The translations under genes were made by a program, and so were the position numbers. A DNA stretch of 6,634 nt, taken from the NCBI GenBank assembly GCA_944380625.1, contig CALWIE010000188.1, positions 1-6,634 of the forward strand, written 5' to 3'. Positions within the stretch are counted from its first letter, which is position 1. The number at the start of each line of letters is the position of its first letter. Under the pieces are notes generated by a model that searched no databases, was not told the origin of the DNA, and worked only from the letters and a program-made list of their open reading frames with translations. Of this stretch, positions 1 to 6,138 are shown in pieces. Source of the stretch: an uncultured Clostridia bacterium. GTDB lineage: Bacteria; Bacillota_A; Clostridia; Oscillospirales; Acutalibacteraceae.

Positions 1-17
1 AACAACGGAAAAAATAG
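1..17 (+). CDS. pstC: Probable C-terminal end of pstC (partial)
   Basis: An open frame entering from the left edge reads Gln-Arg-Lys-Lys and stops at TAG (15-17), five bases before the pstA start. A basic C-terminal tail followed directly by pstA fits the usual pstS-pstC-pstA-pstB order, in which PstC is the second phosphate-channel subunit. Only four codons are visible, so the identity rests entirely on position. Confidence 0.4.
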
Positions 18-22
18 AGGCT

Positions 23-880
23 GTGAACAAGCCCACCCTGCAGCAGGCCATGCTGCAATACAAAAAATCCCCCTTCTCCCTGTTTTTGCGGGTGGTGGTC
101 ACCCTGGCGGCCCTCATCACCGTGGCAGTGCTGCTGTTTTTGGTGGCCTACATCGTGGTGATGGGCGTGCCCAACTTGAAGCCCTCCTTGTTTGAGCTGG
201 AGTTCACCAGCGAGTTTGCCTTCCTGCTGCCCGCCCTGATCAACACGGTCCTCATGACCTTGATGTCCCTTGTCGTGGCGGTGCCTGTGGGGATCTTCTC
301 CGCCATCTACCTGGTGGAGTACGCCCGCCGGGGGAACAAGCTGGTGGGGGTGGTGCGCATCACCGCCGAGACCCTTTCGGGCATCCCCTCCATTGTGTAC
401 GGCCTGTTCGGCTTTTTGTTCTTCGGCGTCAGCTTTGGCTGGAGCTACTCCATGCTGGGCGGGGCGCTGACCATGGCCATTATGATCCTGCCCCTGATTA
501 TGCGCACCACCGAAGAGGCCCTCATGGGCGTGCCAGACTCCTTCCGGGAGGGCAGTTTCGGCCTGGGCGCCGGCAAACTGCGCACGGTGTTCCGCATTAT
601 CCTGCCCTCCGCCATGCCCGGCATCCTCTCCGGCATCATCCTGGGCATTGGGCGCATTGTGGGCGAGACGGCGGCTTTGATGTTCACCTCCGGCTCTGTG
701 GCCAAGGTGGCCTTAAACCCCATGGCCTCCGGCCGGACCCTGGCGGTACACATGTACAACCTCTTAAACGAGGGCCTGGCCCGGGAGGCCGCCTACGCCA
801 CGGCGGTGGTGCTCTTGGTGCTGGTCATCGGCATCAACGCCCTTTCCTCCTTCGTGGCAAAGAAGTTCACCAAGGCTTAA
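23..880 (+). CDS. pstA: Phosphate ABC transporter permease PstA
   Basis: PstA is one of the two membrane subunits of the high-affinity phosphate importer PstSCAB; with PstC it forms the channel driven by PstB. The 285-residue protein has the usual length and about six hydrophobic segments. The first is at roughly residues 24-50 and the last near 260-277. The cytoplasmic EAA-type coupling loop starts near residue 165 (EALMGVPDSF) and is followed by LGAGKLRTVFRIILPSAMPG. The PstA hallmark GETAALMFTSG comes after it. The GTG start at 23 keeps the expected short cytoplasmic N-terminus and lies five bases after the preceding stop, which suggests translational coupling. Its ribosome binding site is poorly spaced (AGG only two bases upstream), so an ATG at 50 is a possible alternative start. 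Family assignment is firm; the exact start is not. Confidence 0.96.
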   Translation: MNKPTLQQAMLQYKKSPFSLFLRVVVTLAALITVAVLLFLVAYIVVMGVPNLKPSLFELEFTSEFAFLLPALINTVLMTLMSLVVAVPVGIFSAIYLVEYARRGNKLVGVVRITAETLSGIPSIVYGLFGFLFFGVSFGWSYSMLGGALTMAIMILPLIMRTTEEALMGVPDSFREGSFGLGAGKLRTVFRIILPSAMPGILSGIILGIGRIVGETAALMFTSGSVAKVALNPMASGRTLAVHMYNLLNEGLAREAAYATAVVLLVLVIGINALSSFVAKKFTKA

Positions 881-885
881 AACTC

Positions 886-900
886 GGGCGGGCTGCGCCC
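886..900 (+). other. Small GC stem-loop between pstA and pstB
   Basis: GGGCG (886-890) and CGCCC (896-900) are perfectly complementary around the five-base loop GGCTG. No run of T follows, so it is not a standard terminator. It begins six bases after the pstA stop codon. A role in protecting or processing the transcript end between the permease and ATPase genes is possible, but a five-base-pair stem can arise by chance in DNA this rich in GC. Confidence 0.3.
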
Positions 901-910
901 TCGCAACTGA

Positions 911-942
911 AAAAGGAATGGATGGTTTCATTTTATGGATAA
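911..942 (+). promoter_or_regulatory. pstB leader with a possible 6-codon upstream ORF
   Basis: The best Shine-Dalgarno sequence here, AAAAGGA at 911-917, is 17 bases from the pstB ATG at 935, which is unusually far. It is four bases from another ATG at 922, which opens the short frame MVSFYG and stops at TAA 940-942, just inside pstB in a different frame. A second ATG at 918 opens a nine-codon frame ending at 945-947, but it abuts the Shine-Dalgarno sequence. Alternatively GGATGG (920-925), nine bases before the pstB ATG, may be the working site and the short frame mere chance. Confidence 0.25.
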
Positions 943-1684
943 AATAGCAGTAAAAGACCTGGACCTGTACTACGGGGACTTCAAGGCCCTGAAGACCGTG
1001 AACATGCGTATCGCCCCCAACGAGGTGACCGCCTTCATCGGCCCCTCCGGCTGCGGCAAATCCACCTTGCTCAAGTCCTTAAACCGGATGAACGACCTGG
1101 TGGAGGGCTGCAAGATCACCGGGGAGATCCTCTTAGACGGGGAGGACATCTACGGGAACATCGACGTAAACCAGCTGAGAAAGCGGGTGGGCATGGTGTT
1201 CCAAAAGCCCAACCCCTTTCCCATGAGCGTGTACGACAACATCGCCTACGGCCCCCGCACCCACGGCATCCGCTCCAAGGTAAAGCTGGACGAGATCGTG
1301 GAGAAATCCCTGCGGGGCGCCGCCATCTGGGACGAGCTGAAGGACCGGCTGAAAAAGAGCGCTTTGGGCCTCTCCGGCGGCCAGCAGCAGCGGCTGTGCA
1401 TTGCCCGGGCCCTGGCGGTGGAGCCGGAAGTGCTGCTGATGGACGAGCCCACCTCCGCTTTGGATCCCATCTCCACCTCCAAGATCGAAGACCTTGCCAT
1501 GGAGCTGAAAAACGACTATACTATCGTTATCGTGACCCACAACATGCAGCAGGCGGCCCGCATCTCCGACAAGACGGCCTTCTTCCTCTTAGGGGAGCTG
1601 GTGGAGTTCGGCCCCACTGAGCAGGTGTTCTCCATGCCCCAGGACAAGCGCACGGAAGATTACATCACCGGCCGCTTCGGCTGA
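935..1684 (+). CDS. pstB: Phosphate ABC transporter ATP-binding protein PstB
   Basis: PstB is the cytoplasmic ATPase that powers phosphate import through PstC and PstA. The 249-residue length is typical and all ABC motifs are intact. The Walker A motif GPSGCGKST is at 36-44, and the Q-loop region around Q90 continues into the PstB-typical [12 protein letters not shown]. The signature LSGGQQQR is at 146-153, the Walker B motif VLLMDEP at 166-172 with catalytic E171, the D-loop SALD at 174-177, and the switch histidine is H202. The ATG at 935 is the only sensible start, because the full N-terminal strand [13 protein letters not shown] is needed ahead of Walker A. The 54-base gap after pstA carries a small stem-loop and a poorly spaced ribosome binding site. 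Translation may therefore be limited relative to pstA, which is inference. Confidence 0.98.
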   Translation: MDKIAVKDLDLYYGDFKALKTVNMRIAPNEVTAFIGPSGCGKSTLLKSLNRMNDLVEGCKITGEILLDGEDIYGNIDVNQLRKRVGMVFQKPNPFPMSVYDNIAYGPRTHGIRSKVKLDEIVEKSLRGAAIWDELKDRLKKSALGLSGGQQQRLCIARALAVEPEVLLMDEPTSALDPISTSKIEDLAMELKNDYTIVIVTHNMQQAARISDKTAFFLLGELVEFGPTEQVFSMPQDKRTEDYITGRFG

Positions 1685-1700
1685 TTGGGAGGGGAAAACC

Positions 1701-2348
1701 ATGAGAAACAAATTCGACGAGCAGCTGGAACAGCTCAACGTGGCCCTGATCAAGACCGGGGCCCTGTGCGAGGACGCCATCTCCACCGCGGCCAAGGCCC
1801 TTTTGGAAAACGACATGGAGCTTGCCAAAAAGGTAAAGCCCATAGAGCTGGAAATCGACCAGAAGGAGCGGGAGATCGAAAACCTGTGCATGCGCCTGCT
1901 TTTGCAGCAGCAGCCTGTGGCCGGGGACCTGCGGCAGATCTCCTCCGCCCTGAAGATGATTACCGACTTGGAGCGCATCGGCGACCAGACCTCCGACATT
2001 GCGGAGCTGCTGCCCTATTTGCAGGGGCGGGACTTCTCCCTGGGCAAGGTACACATCCGGGACATGGCCGAGGCCACCATTCAGATGGTCACCGACGCCA
2101 TTGACTCCTTTGTCCGCCAGGACCTGCCCCTGGCCCACCAGGTGATGGAACAGGACAACGTGGTGGACCGGCTCTTCAACCGGGTGAAGGCGGAGCTCAT
2201 CCAGCTCATTGGGGAAAACCAGGACAGCGGGGAGTTCTGCATCGACCTTTTGATGGTGGCCAAGTACTTCGAGCGCATCGGCGACCACGCGGTGAACGTG
2301 GCCGAGTGGGTGCAGTACTCCCTGACCGGCACCAAGGAGAACCCCTGA
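1701..2348 (+). CDS. phoU: Phosphate signalling complex protein PhoU
   Basis: PhoU is a cytoplasmic, metal-binding, all-helical protein that links the Pst transporter to the PhoR kinase and represses the Pho response when phosphate is plentiful. The 215 residues form two similar three-helix halves. Each carries the family metal-binding motif: DLERIGDQTSDIAE at about 89-102 in the first half and ERIGDHAVNVAE at about 191-202 in the second. The family signature QPVAGDLRQI lies at 71-80. The start is well supported by GGAGGGG (1688-1694), six bases upstream of the ATG. The gap to pstB is 16 bases, so the two genes are surely co-transcribed. Its place between pstB and the two-component pair fits its role as the connector. 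Confidence 0.97.
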   Translation: MRNKFDEQLEQLNVALIKTGALCEDAISTAAKALLENDMELAKKVKPIELEIDQKEREIENLCMRLLLQQQPVAGDLRQISSALKMITDLERIGDQTSDIAELLPYLQGRDFSLGKVHIRDMAEATIQMVTDAIDSFVRQDLPLAHQVMEQDNVVDRLFNRVKAELIQLIGENQDSGEFCIDLLMVAKYFERIGDHAVNVAEWVQYSLTGTKENP

Positions 2349-2360
2349 ATTACCTCTTTT

Positions 2361-2400
2361 AGAAAGGACGGTCCGGCCCCGGCAGGGGCCGGGGAACGCT
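2361..2400 (+). promoter_or_regulatory. Leader of the response-regulator gene: RBS split from start codon by a hairpin
   Basis: AGAAAGGA (2361-2368) is a good Shine-Dalgarno sequence but lies 32 bases from the ATG at 2401. Between them is a perfect eight-base-pair stem, CCGGCCCC (2373-2380) and GGGGCCGG (2385-2392), with the tetraloop GGCA. If the stem folds, the unpaired distance shrinks to about 12 bases, close to a workable spacing. A weaker G-rich site (GGGG, 2391-2394, six bases before the ATG) would be partly hidden in the stem. No T run follows, so it is not an ordinary terminator. Confidence 0.5.
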
Positions 2401-3078
2401 ATGATCTATTTCTTGGAAGACGACAACAGCATCCGGGAGCTGGTGGTCTACACCATGAACTCCACCGGCTTCGAGGCCGCGGGCTTCTCCAGGCCCGGGG
2501 AGTTTTGGGAGGCCATGGAAAAAGAGGTCCCCAGCCTTGTGCTCCTGGACATTATGCTGCCCGAAGAGGACGGCTTGCAGATCTTAAAGAAGCTGCGGGC
2601 AAACCCGGCCACCAAAAAGCTGCCGGTGATGATGCTCACCGCCAAGGACAGCGAGTACGACAAGGTGCTGGGCTTGGACAGCGGCGCCGACGACTATGTC
2701 CCCAAGCCCTTTGGGATGATGGAGCTCATGGCCCGGGTGAAAGCCCTTTTGCGCCGGGCGGGAGCCCAGGAGGGGGACGGCCGGGAGTACATTTTGGGGA
2801 AGCTCTACGTCTCCCCTTCCCGCCACCTGGTGAAGGTGGACGGCAAGGAGGTCTCCCTCACCCTGAAGGAATTTGAGCTCTTGTGTTTCCTGCTGGAAAA
2901 CGACGGCATGGTCCTGACCCGGGACAAGATCCTGGCGCGCATTTGGGGCTACGACTTCGACGGGGAGACCCGCACCGTGGACGTCCACGTGCGCACCCTG
3001 CGCCAAAAGCTGGGGGAGTGCGGCTCCCTGATCGAGACGGTGCGGGGCGTGGGCTACAAGATCGACCGCCGGGGCTGA
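2401..3078 (+). CDS. phoB: Phosphate-response regulator, PhoB/PhoP type (OmpR family)
   Basis: This is the DNA-binding response regulator of the Pho system. Residues 1-120 form a receiver domain with the acidic pair D7/D8, phospho-acceptor D50 (LVLLDIMLP), switch T80 and invariant K102 (VPKPF). Residues from about 128 form an OmpR-type winged helix. Its recognition helix is around 191-204 (RTVDVHVRTLRQKL) and it has the typical C-terminal wing ETVRGVGYKI. The 225-residue length is standard. Assignment to phosphate control rests on its position directly after phoU and before a PhoR-like kinase; the domains alone would only give 'OmpR-family regulator'. In Gram-positive nomenclature the same role is called PhoP. 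Its leader holds an unusual hairpin near the start codon. Confidence 0.92.
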   Translation: MIYFLEDDNSIRELVVYTMNSTGFEAAGFSRPGEFWEAMEKEVPSLVLLDIMLPEEDGLQILKKLRANPATKKLPVMMLTAKDSEYDKVLGLDSGADDYVPKPFGMMELMARVKALLRRAGAQEGDGREYILGKLYVSPSRHLVKVDGKEVSLTLKEFELLCFLLENDGMVLTRDKILARIWGYDFDGETRTVDVHVRTLRQKLGECGSLIETVRGVGYKIDRRG

Positions 3079-3097
3079 GCGCCTTCCATCCCCCATT

Positions 3098-3107
3098 GGA
3101 GAAAGGA
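3098..3107 (+). promoter_or_regulatory. Ribosome binding site supporting a TTG start for the PhoR-like kinase
   Basis: GGAGAAAGGA lies 11 bases before TTG 3119. The in-frame stop TGA at 3110-3112 rules out any start further upstream. The next in-frame ATG, at 3143, has no Shine-Dalgarno sequence near it and would begin right at the first membrane segment, losing the basic residues QKKIFKS. TTG is therefore the preferred start. Confidence 0.6.
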
Positions 3108-3118
3108 ATTGACCACCT

Positions 3119-4780
3119 TTGCAGAAAAAAATATTCAAAAGCATGTGCCTGCTTACGCTGGTGGCGGTGGTGCTCTCCTCCCTGCTGACCGCCTTGGTTT
3201 ACTACGCCAGCTTTGACAAACGCATGAAGGAAGAAGTGCGGGAGGAGACCCAGTTTGTCCGCAGCGCGGTGGAGCTCTCCGGGACAGGCTACCTGGAAAA
3301 GGTGGCAGGCACCCCCAACCGCATCACCCTGGTGGACACGGACGGCACGGTCCTCTACGACAACCAGGCCGAGGCCGCCTCCATGGAAAACCACGGGGAC
3401 CGGGAGGAGGTCCGAGAGGCCCTCACCGGCGGCGCCGGGGAGGCCTCCCGGGTGTCCGGTACCCTTTCGGAGCAGACCTTCTACTACGCGGTGAAGCTGC
3501 AAAACGGCCAGGTGCTCCGGGTGGCGGCCCAAACGGAGTCCGTCTTCGCGGCCCTGGTCTCGGTGCTGCCCTGGATGGTGGGGGTGGCCCTGGCGGCCGC
3601 CTTGGTCACGGTGATCTTCTCCCGGTTTCTCACCCGGAAGATCGTGGCCCCCATCAACGCCCTGGACCTGGATCACCCTGCCGACAACGCCGCCTATGAC
3701 GAGCTCTCCCCCCTGCTGAACCGGATCGCCCGGCAGGGCCAGGTGATTGAGGAACAAATCCGCTCCCTCAGGGAAAAGCAGGAGGAGTTCACCTCCATTA
3801 CGGAAAACATGAGCGAGGGCTTTTTGGTGCTGGATCGGAACACGGACATCCTCTCCTACAACACCAGCGCCCTGCGGCTGCTGGGGGCGGAAGCCGCCCC
3901 GGCGGAAAGCCACGCCAGCGCCCTGGCCCTCAACCGCAGCGCCGGCTTCCGCAGCGCCGTGGACACCGCCCTCTCCGGCTCCCGGGGGGAGCAGCTGCTG
4001 CGGCAGAACGGCCGCTGCTGCCAGGTGATGGCCAACCCCGTCTGGCGGGAGGGGGAAGTGGAGGGCGCCGTGGTGGTGATCTTGGACATCACCGAGCAGG
4101 AGGAGCGGGAAAACCTCCGCCGGGAATTCACCGCCAACGTCTCCCACGAGTTAAAGACCCCCCTGACCTCCATCTCCGGGTTTGCGGAGATCATCCAAAA
4201 CGGCATTGTAAAGCCCGAGGACATTCCCCGGTTCGCCGGGAACATCTACGTGGAGTCCCAGCGGCTGATCTCTCTGGTGGACGATATTTTGAACCTCTCC
4301 CGCCTGGACGAGGCGGACGTCCAGCTGGAGCGGGAGGATTTTGACCTGTCCGCCCTCTGCCGGGACGTGGCCGCCCGCCTAAAGCCCGCCGCCAAAAAGA
4401 ACGGCGTGGTGATCACCGTCATCGGGGACCGGGCCCCCATCAACGGGGTCAAGAGCATTGTGGACGAGATGGTCTACAACCTCTGCGACAACGCGGTGAA
4501 GTACAACCGGAAAAACGGCCGGGTGACCCTCACCGTTTCCCAGGAGCCCGCCGGCACCGTCCTGCGGGTCATCGACACGGGCATCGGCATTCCCAAGGCC
4601 GACGTGGACCGGGTGTTCGAGCGGTTCTACCGGGTGGACAAGAGCCACTCCAAGGAGATCGGCGGCACGGGCCTGGGGCTGTCCATCGTCAAGCATGGGG
4701 CGGCCTTCCACAACGCCAAGGTGAGCCTTCAGTCCACCGAGGGCGAGGGCACAGCGGTGCGCCTGGTGTTCCCCCACTGA
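3119..4780 (+). CDS. phoR: Phosphate-sensing histidine kinase, PhoR type
   Basis: This membrane sensor kinase is the likely partner of the preceding response regulator, which it would phosphorylate in phosphate starvation. Residues 9-29 form the first membrane segment, about 30-143 an extracytoplasmic domain, and about 146-168 the second membrane segment. A short linker follows (RKIVAPINALDLDHP) in place of a full-length HAMP domain, then a coiled region. A PAS domain lies at about 223-330 (NMSEGFLVLDRNTDILSYN). The HisKA domain carries phospho-accepting H343 in VSHELKTPL. The ATPase domain has the N box with N454 and N458, the G1 box DTGIGIP (486-492) and the G2 box GGTGLGL (515-521). All catalytic motifs are intact. 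The 553-residue length resembles Gram-positive PhoR more than the shorter enterobacterial form, which lacks the large external domain. The gap after the regulator gene is 40 bases. Confidence 0.92.
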   Translation: MQKKIFKSMCLLTLVAVVLSSLLTALVYYASFDKRMKEEVREETQFVRSAVELSGTGYLEKVAGTPNRITLVDTDGTVLYDNQAEAASMENHGDREEVREALTGGAGEASRVSGTLSEQTFYYAVKLQNGQVLRVAAQTESVFAALVSVLPWMVGVALAAALVTVIFSRFLTRKIVAPINALDLDHPADNAAYDELSPLLNRIARQGQVIEEQIRSLREKQEEFTSITENMSEGFLVLDRNTDILSYNTSALRLLGAEAAPAESHASALALNRSAGFRSAVDTALSGSRGEQLLRQNGRCCQVMANPVWREGEVEGAVVVILDITEQEERENLRREFTANVSHELKTPLTSISGFAEIIQNGIVKPEDIPRFAGNIYVESQRLISLVDDILNLSRLDEADVQLEREDFDLSALCRDVAARLKPAAKKNGVVITVIGDRAPINGVKSIVDEMVYNLCDNAVKYNRKNGRVTLTVSQEPAGTVLRVIDTGIGIPKADVDRVFERFYRVDKSHSKEIGGTGLGLSIVKHGAAFHNAKVSLQSTEGEGTAVRLVFPH

Positions 4781-4814
4781 TTACAAGTTCTTCTCTGAAA
4801 TATTTCCCCGAAAC

Positions 4815-4846
4815 GGAAAAGGCCTCCCACACGGGAGGCCTTTTCC
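4815..4846. terminator. Bidirectional intrinsic terminator between convergent genes
   Basis: GGAAAAGGCCTCCC (4815-4828) and GGGAGGCCTTTTCC (4833-4846) form a perfect 14-base-pair stem with loop ACAC. Each strand ends the GC core with TTTTCC, and on + this continues into a further TTT. It lies 35 bases after the kinase stop on + and about 19 bases beyond the stop of the membrane-protein gene on -. It is therefore well placed to end transcription from both sides. Confidence 0.9.
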
Positions 4847-4864
4847 TTTGGGGCGGGGCCGGGC

Positions 4865-5512
4865 TCAGGCCATCCACACCCCCGCGCTGATCAGGTACAG
4901 CGCCGCCCAGTACAGGGCCATGATGGGCTTTTCCCACCGGTCGTCCCAGCGGGAGAGCTGGTTTTTCGCCACCATCATATCCGAAATGTAAAACAAAAGG
5001 GTCCCCAGGGCCACGGGCCACCACTTCCACCCCAAGAGGAACACCAGGGGCAGGCCCAGGGCCAGGCTCCCTCCCAGCAGGGCGGGATAGACGAGAAACG
5101 GCGCCGTCATCCCCCCCAGGGCGGGCAGCTCCCGGCGGAAGAGCAGGGCGGTGAGGATGTACACCCCCGCCCACAGGGCCAGGCTCCACCAGGAGGGGGT
5201 GACAAGCCCCCACAGCCAGAGGATCAAGCACACGTGGCCCGCGCCGAACACCAGCATCCCGGGGACGAAGGCCAGCTCCAGCAGGGCGTCGGCCAGGGTA
5301 CACAGCACAAAGAACCAGAACACCGCCCGGGCCAGGGGATTATCCCCCTGGAGGGCCAGGGCCAGCCCGGCACTGCCCACCGCCAGAAAGCTGCCGGCGC
5401 ACTTGGCTATCAGGCTCTCCTCCATCTGCCGGGAGCGGCGCAGGAAAAAGTACAGGGCGAACTGGGCGCACCACAGGGGCAGCGCCACCAGGGAATACAG
5501 GAAAAATGTCAT
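4865..5512 (-). CDS. YhhN/TMEM86-family membrane protein (lysoplasmalogenase-like)
   Basis: This is a 215-residue protein that is hydrophobic almost throughout, with about seven to eight membrane segments. The pattern matches the YhhN/TMEM86 family: an acidic residue in a membrane segment near the middle (D75 in LADALLEL) and the C-terminal block LLFYISDMMVAKNQL, with D178, followed by a final segment YWAALYLISAGVW. Characterised members hydrolyse the vinyl-ether bond of lysoplasmalogens, releasing a fatty aldehyde and a glycerophospho head group. That fits an anaerobe, since many anaerobic Firmicutes make plasmalogens, but activity here is inferred. The start at 5512 is chosen over an upstream ATG at 5566, because AAGGAGGT sits just before it and a promoter lies between the two. 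The gene stands alone, divergent from an ECF sigma gene and convergent with the kinase gene. Family confidence is moderate to good. Confidence 0.75.
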   Translation of the reverse strand: MTFFLYSLVALPLWCAQFALYFFLRRSRQMEESLIAKCAGSFLAVGSAGLALALQGDNPLARAVFWFFVLCTLADALLELAFVPGMLVFGAGHVCLILWLWGLVTPSWWSLALWAGVYILTALLFRRELPALGGMTAPFLVYPALLGGSLALGLPLVFLLGWKWWPVALGTLLFYISDMMVAKNQLSRWDDRWEKPIMALYWAALYLISAGVWMA

Positions 5513-5518
5513 ACCAGC

Positions 5519-5526
5519 ACCTCCTT
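5519..5526 (-). promoter_or_regulatory. Ribosome binding site of the YhhN-family gene
   Basis: Read on the minus strand, AAGGAGGT is a full-consensus Shine-Dalgarno sequence six bases before the ATG at 5512. It fixes the start 18 codons inside the longest open frame. Confidence 0.88.
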
Positions 5527-5534
5527 GTAAGGAC

Positions 5535-5563
5535 AGTATACCTGGTTCTTCCCCGGTTGGCAA
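5535..5563 (-). promoter_or_regulatory. Housekeeping-type promoter for the YhhN-family gene
   Basis: On the minus strand TTGCCA (5563-5558) and TATACT (5540-5535) are separated by exactly 17 bases. This is close to the sigma-A/sigma-70 consensus, with one likely mismatch in each hexamer. Transcription would start near 5528, giving a leader of only about 16 bases that begins just ahead of the Shine-Dalgarno sequence. Confidence 0.75.
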
Positions 5564-5576
5564 CAAAAACCCGCTC

Positions 5577-5605
5577 TTTTCAAAAGGGAAATTGTGGGGT
5601 ATGCT
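5577..5605 (+). promoter_or_regulatory. Weak candidate housekeeping promoter for the ECF sigma gene
   Basis: TTTTCA (5577-5582) and TATGCT (5600-5605) are 17 bases apart and could give basal transcription of the sigma gene. The -35 box is poor. It overlaps the small palindrome CTTTT-C-AAAAG (5576-5586), which could be an operator or chance. Support is limited to spacing and resemblance. Confidence 0.3.
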
Positions 5606-5617
5606 TAAGGGGATCCC

Positions 5618-5646
5618 TGTAACAAAACACGGGCTGGGGCGTCTTA
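5618..5646 (+). promoter_or_regulatory. Putative ECF-sigma-dependent autoregulatory promoter
   Basis: TGTAAC (5618-5623) is followed after 16 bases by CGTC (5640-5643) and then TTA. This is the bipartite form known for many ECF sigma factors of Firmicutes (an AAC-type -35 and a CGTC -10). It lies about 22 bases before the sigma ATG, so transcription would start near 5652, leaving just enough leader for the ribosome binding site. The perfect palindrome GGGATCCC (5610-5617) abuts the -35 element on its upstream side. Confidence 0.65.
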
Positions 5647-5667
5647 CTGTCGGGAAGGGGTGAGGAG

Positions 5668-6138
5668 ATGGACGATTTCGAGCGCATTTACACGGAATAT
5701 TTCGACACGGTCTACGGCTATTGCTTGCGGCTGACCCGGGACCCCCACCTGGCGGAGGAAGTGACCCAAGAGTCCTTTTTCAAGGCCTTAAAAGCCATCG
5801 GCTCCTTCCACGGGGAGTGCAAGCTCAGCGTGTGGCTGTGCCAGATTGCCAAGAACACCGCCTTCTCCCTTCTCAAAAAGCAAAAGCGCTCGGCCCCCCT
5901 GGAGGGGGACTGGCCCGCCCCCGCCGATTTGGAGGAGCGCCTGGGGGACAAGGACGAGGCCCTGCGCATCCACCAGGCCCTCCACCATCTCCCCGACCCC
6001 TACCGGGAGGTGTTCTGGCTGCGGACCTTTGGGGAGCTGAGCTTCGCGCAAATCGCCGGGCTGTTTGAAAAAACCGAGAGCTGGGCCCGGGTCACCTATC
6101 ACCGGGCCAGAATGAAGATAAAGGAGGCATTGGAATGA
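5668..6138 (+). CDS. ECF-family RNA polymerase sigma factor
   Basis: This small alternative sigma factor of 156 residues has only the two ECF domains. Region 2 spans about residues 5-72; it includes DPHLAEEVTQESFFKALKAI and the promoter-melting/-10-binding part around SVWLCQIAKNTAFSLLKKQK. Region 4 spans about 98-152, with the helix-turn-helix LSFAQIAGLFEKTESWARVTY, which should read the -35 element. A short acidic, proline-rich linker joins them. AAGGGG (5655-5660) lies seven bases before the ATG. Its stop overlaps the start of an anti-sigma gene by four bases (ATGA), so the two are translationally coupled. An ECF-type promoter directly upstream suggests self-activation when the anti-sigma releases it. 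The exact ECF group is not certain; the SWARVTYHRAR ending recalls the SigV/SigM-like groups of Firmicutes. Confidence 0.95.
   Translation: MDDFERIYTEYFDTVYGYCLRLTRDPHLAEEVTQESFFKALKAIGSFHGECKLSVWLCQIAKNTAFSLLKKQKRSAPLEGDWPAPADLEERLGDKDEALRIHQALHHLPDPYREVFWLRTFGELSFAQIAGLFEKTESWARVTYHRARMKIKEALE

Noticed and set aside
1665..2288. A 207-codon minus-strand open frame opposite phoU
   Set aside because: It is antisense to a clear PhoU with both metal motifs. The composition (many His, Val, Leu, Gly) is that of a shadow frame and there is no sensible start context.
2373..2392. The hairpin before the regulator gene as an intrinsic terminator
   Set aside because: The stem is followed by GGGGAACGCT, with no T run. 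It sits eight bases before the start codon, so a translation-related role or chance is more likely.
2858..4147. A 429-codon open frame on the minus strand, antisense to the regulator and kinase genes
   Set aside because: It lies wholly opposite two genes with intact catalytic motifs. Its translation is a low-complexity Gly/His/Pro/Leu mix typical of the reverse strand of GC-rich coding DNA, and no family motif is seen.
4689..5303. A minus-strand 204-codon frame spanning the end of the kinase gene, the terminator and part of the YhhN-like gene
   Set aside because: It crosses a strong terminator and overlaps two real genes in another frame. The Pro/Gly/Arg-rich translation shows no domain.
5513..5566. 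An 18-residue N-terminal extension of the YhhN-family protein from ATG 5566
   Set aside because: The extension would require translation from within or upstream of the -35 element of a near-consensus promoter. A full-consensus ribosome binding site directly precedes ATG 5512, and the protein becomes hydrophobic right there.
5610..5617. Palindrome GGGATCCC as an operator
   Set aside because: It is only eight bases, has no second copy in the promoter region, and is frequent by chance in DNA of this composition. It is noted only because it abuts the ECF -35 element.
5151..5663. A 170-codon plus-strand frame between the YhhN-like gene and the sigma gene
   Set aside because: It is antisense to most of the YhhN-like gene and crosses both divergent promoters. 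The composition is basic and low in hydrophobic pattern, with no known domain.
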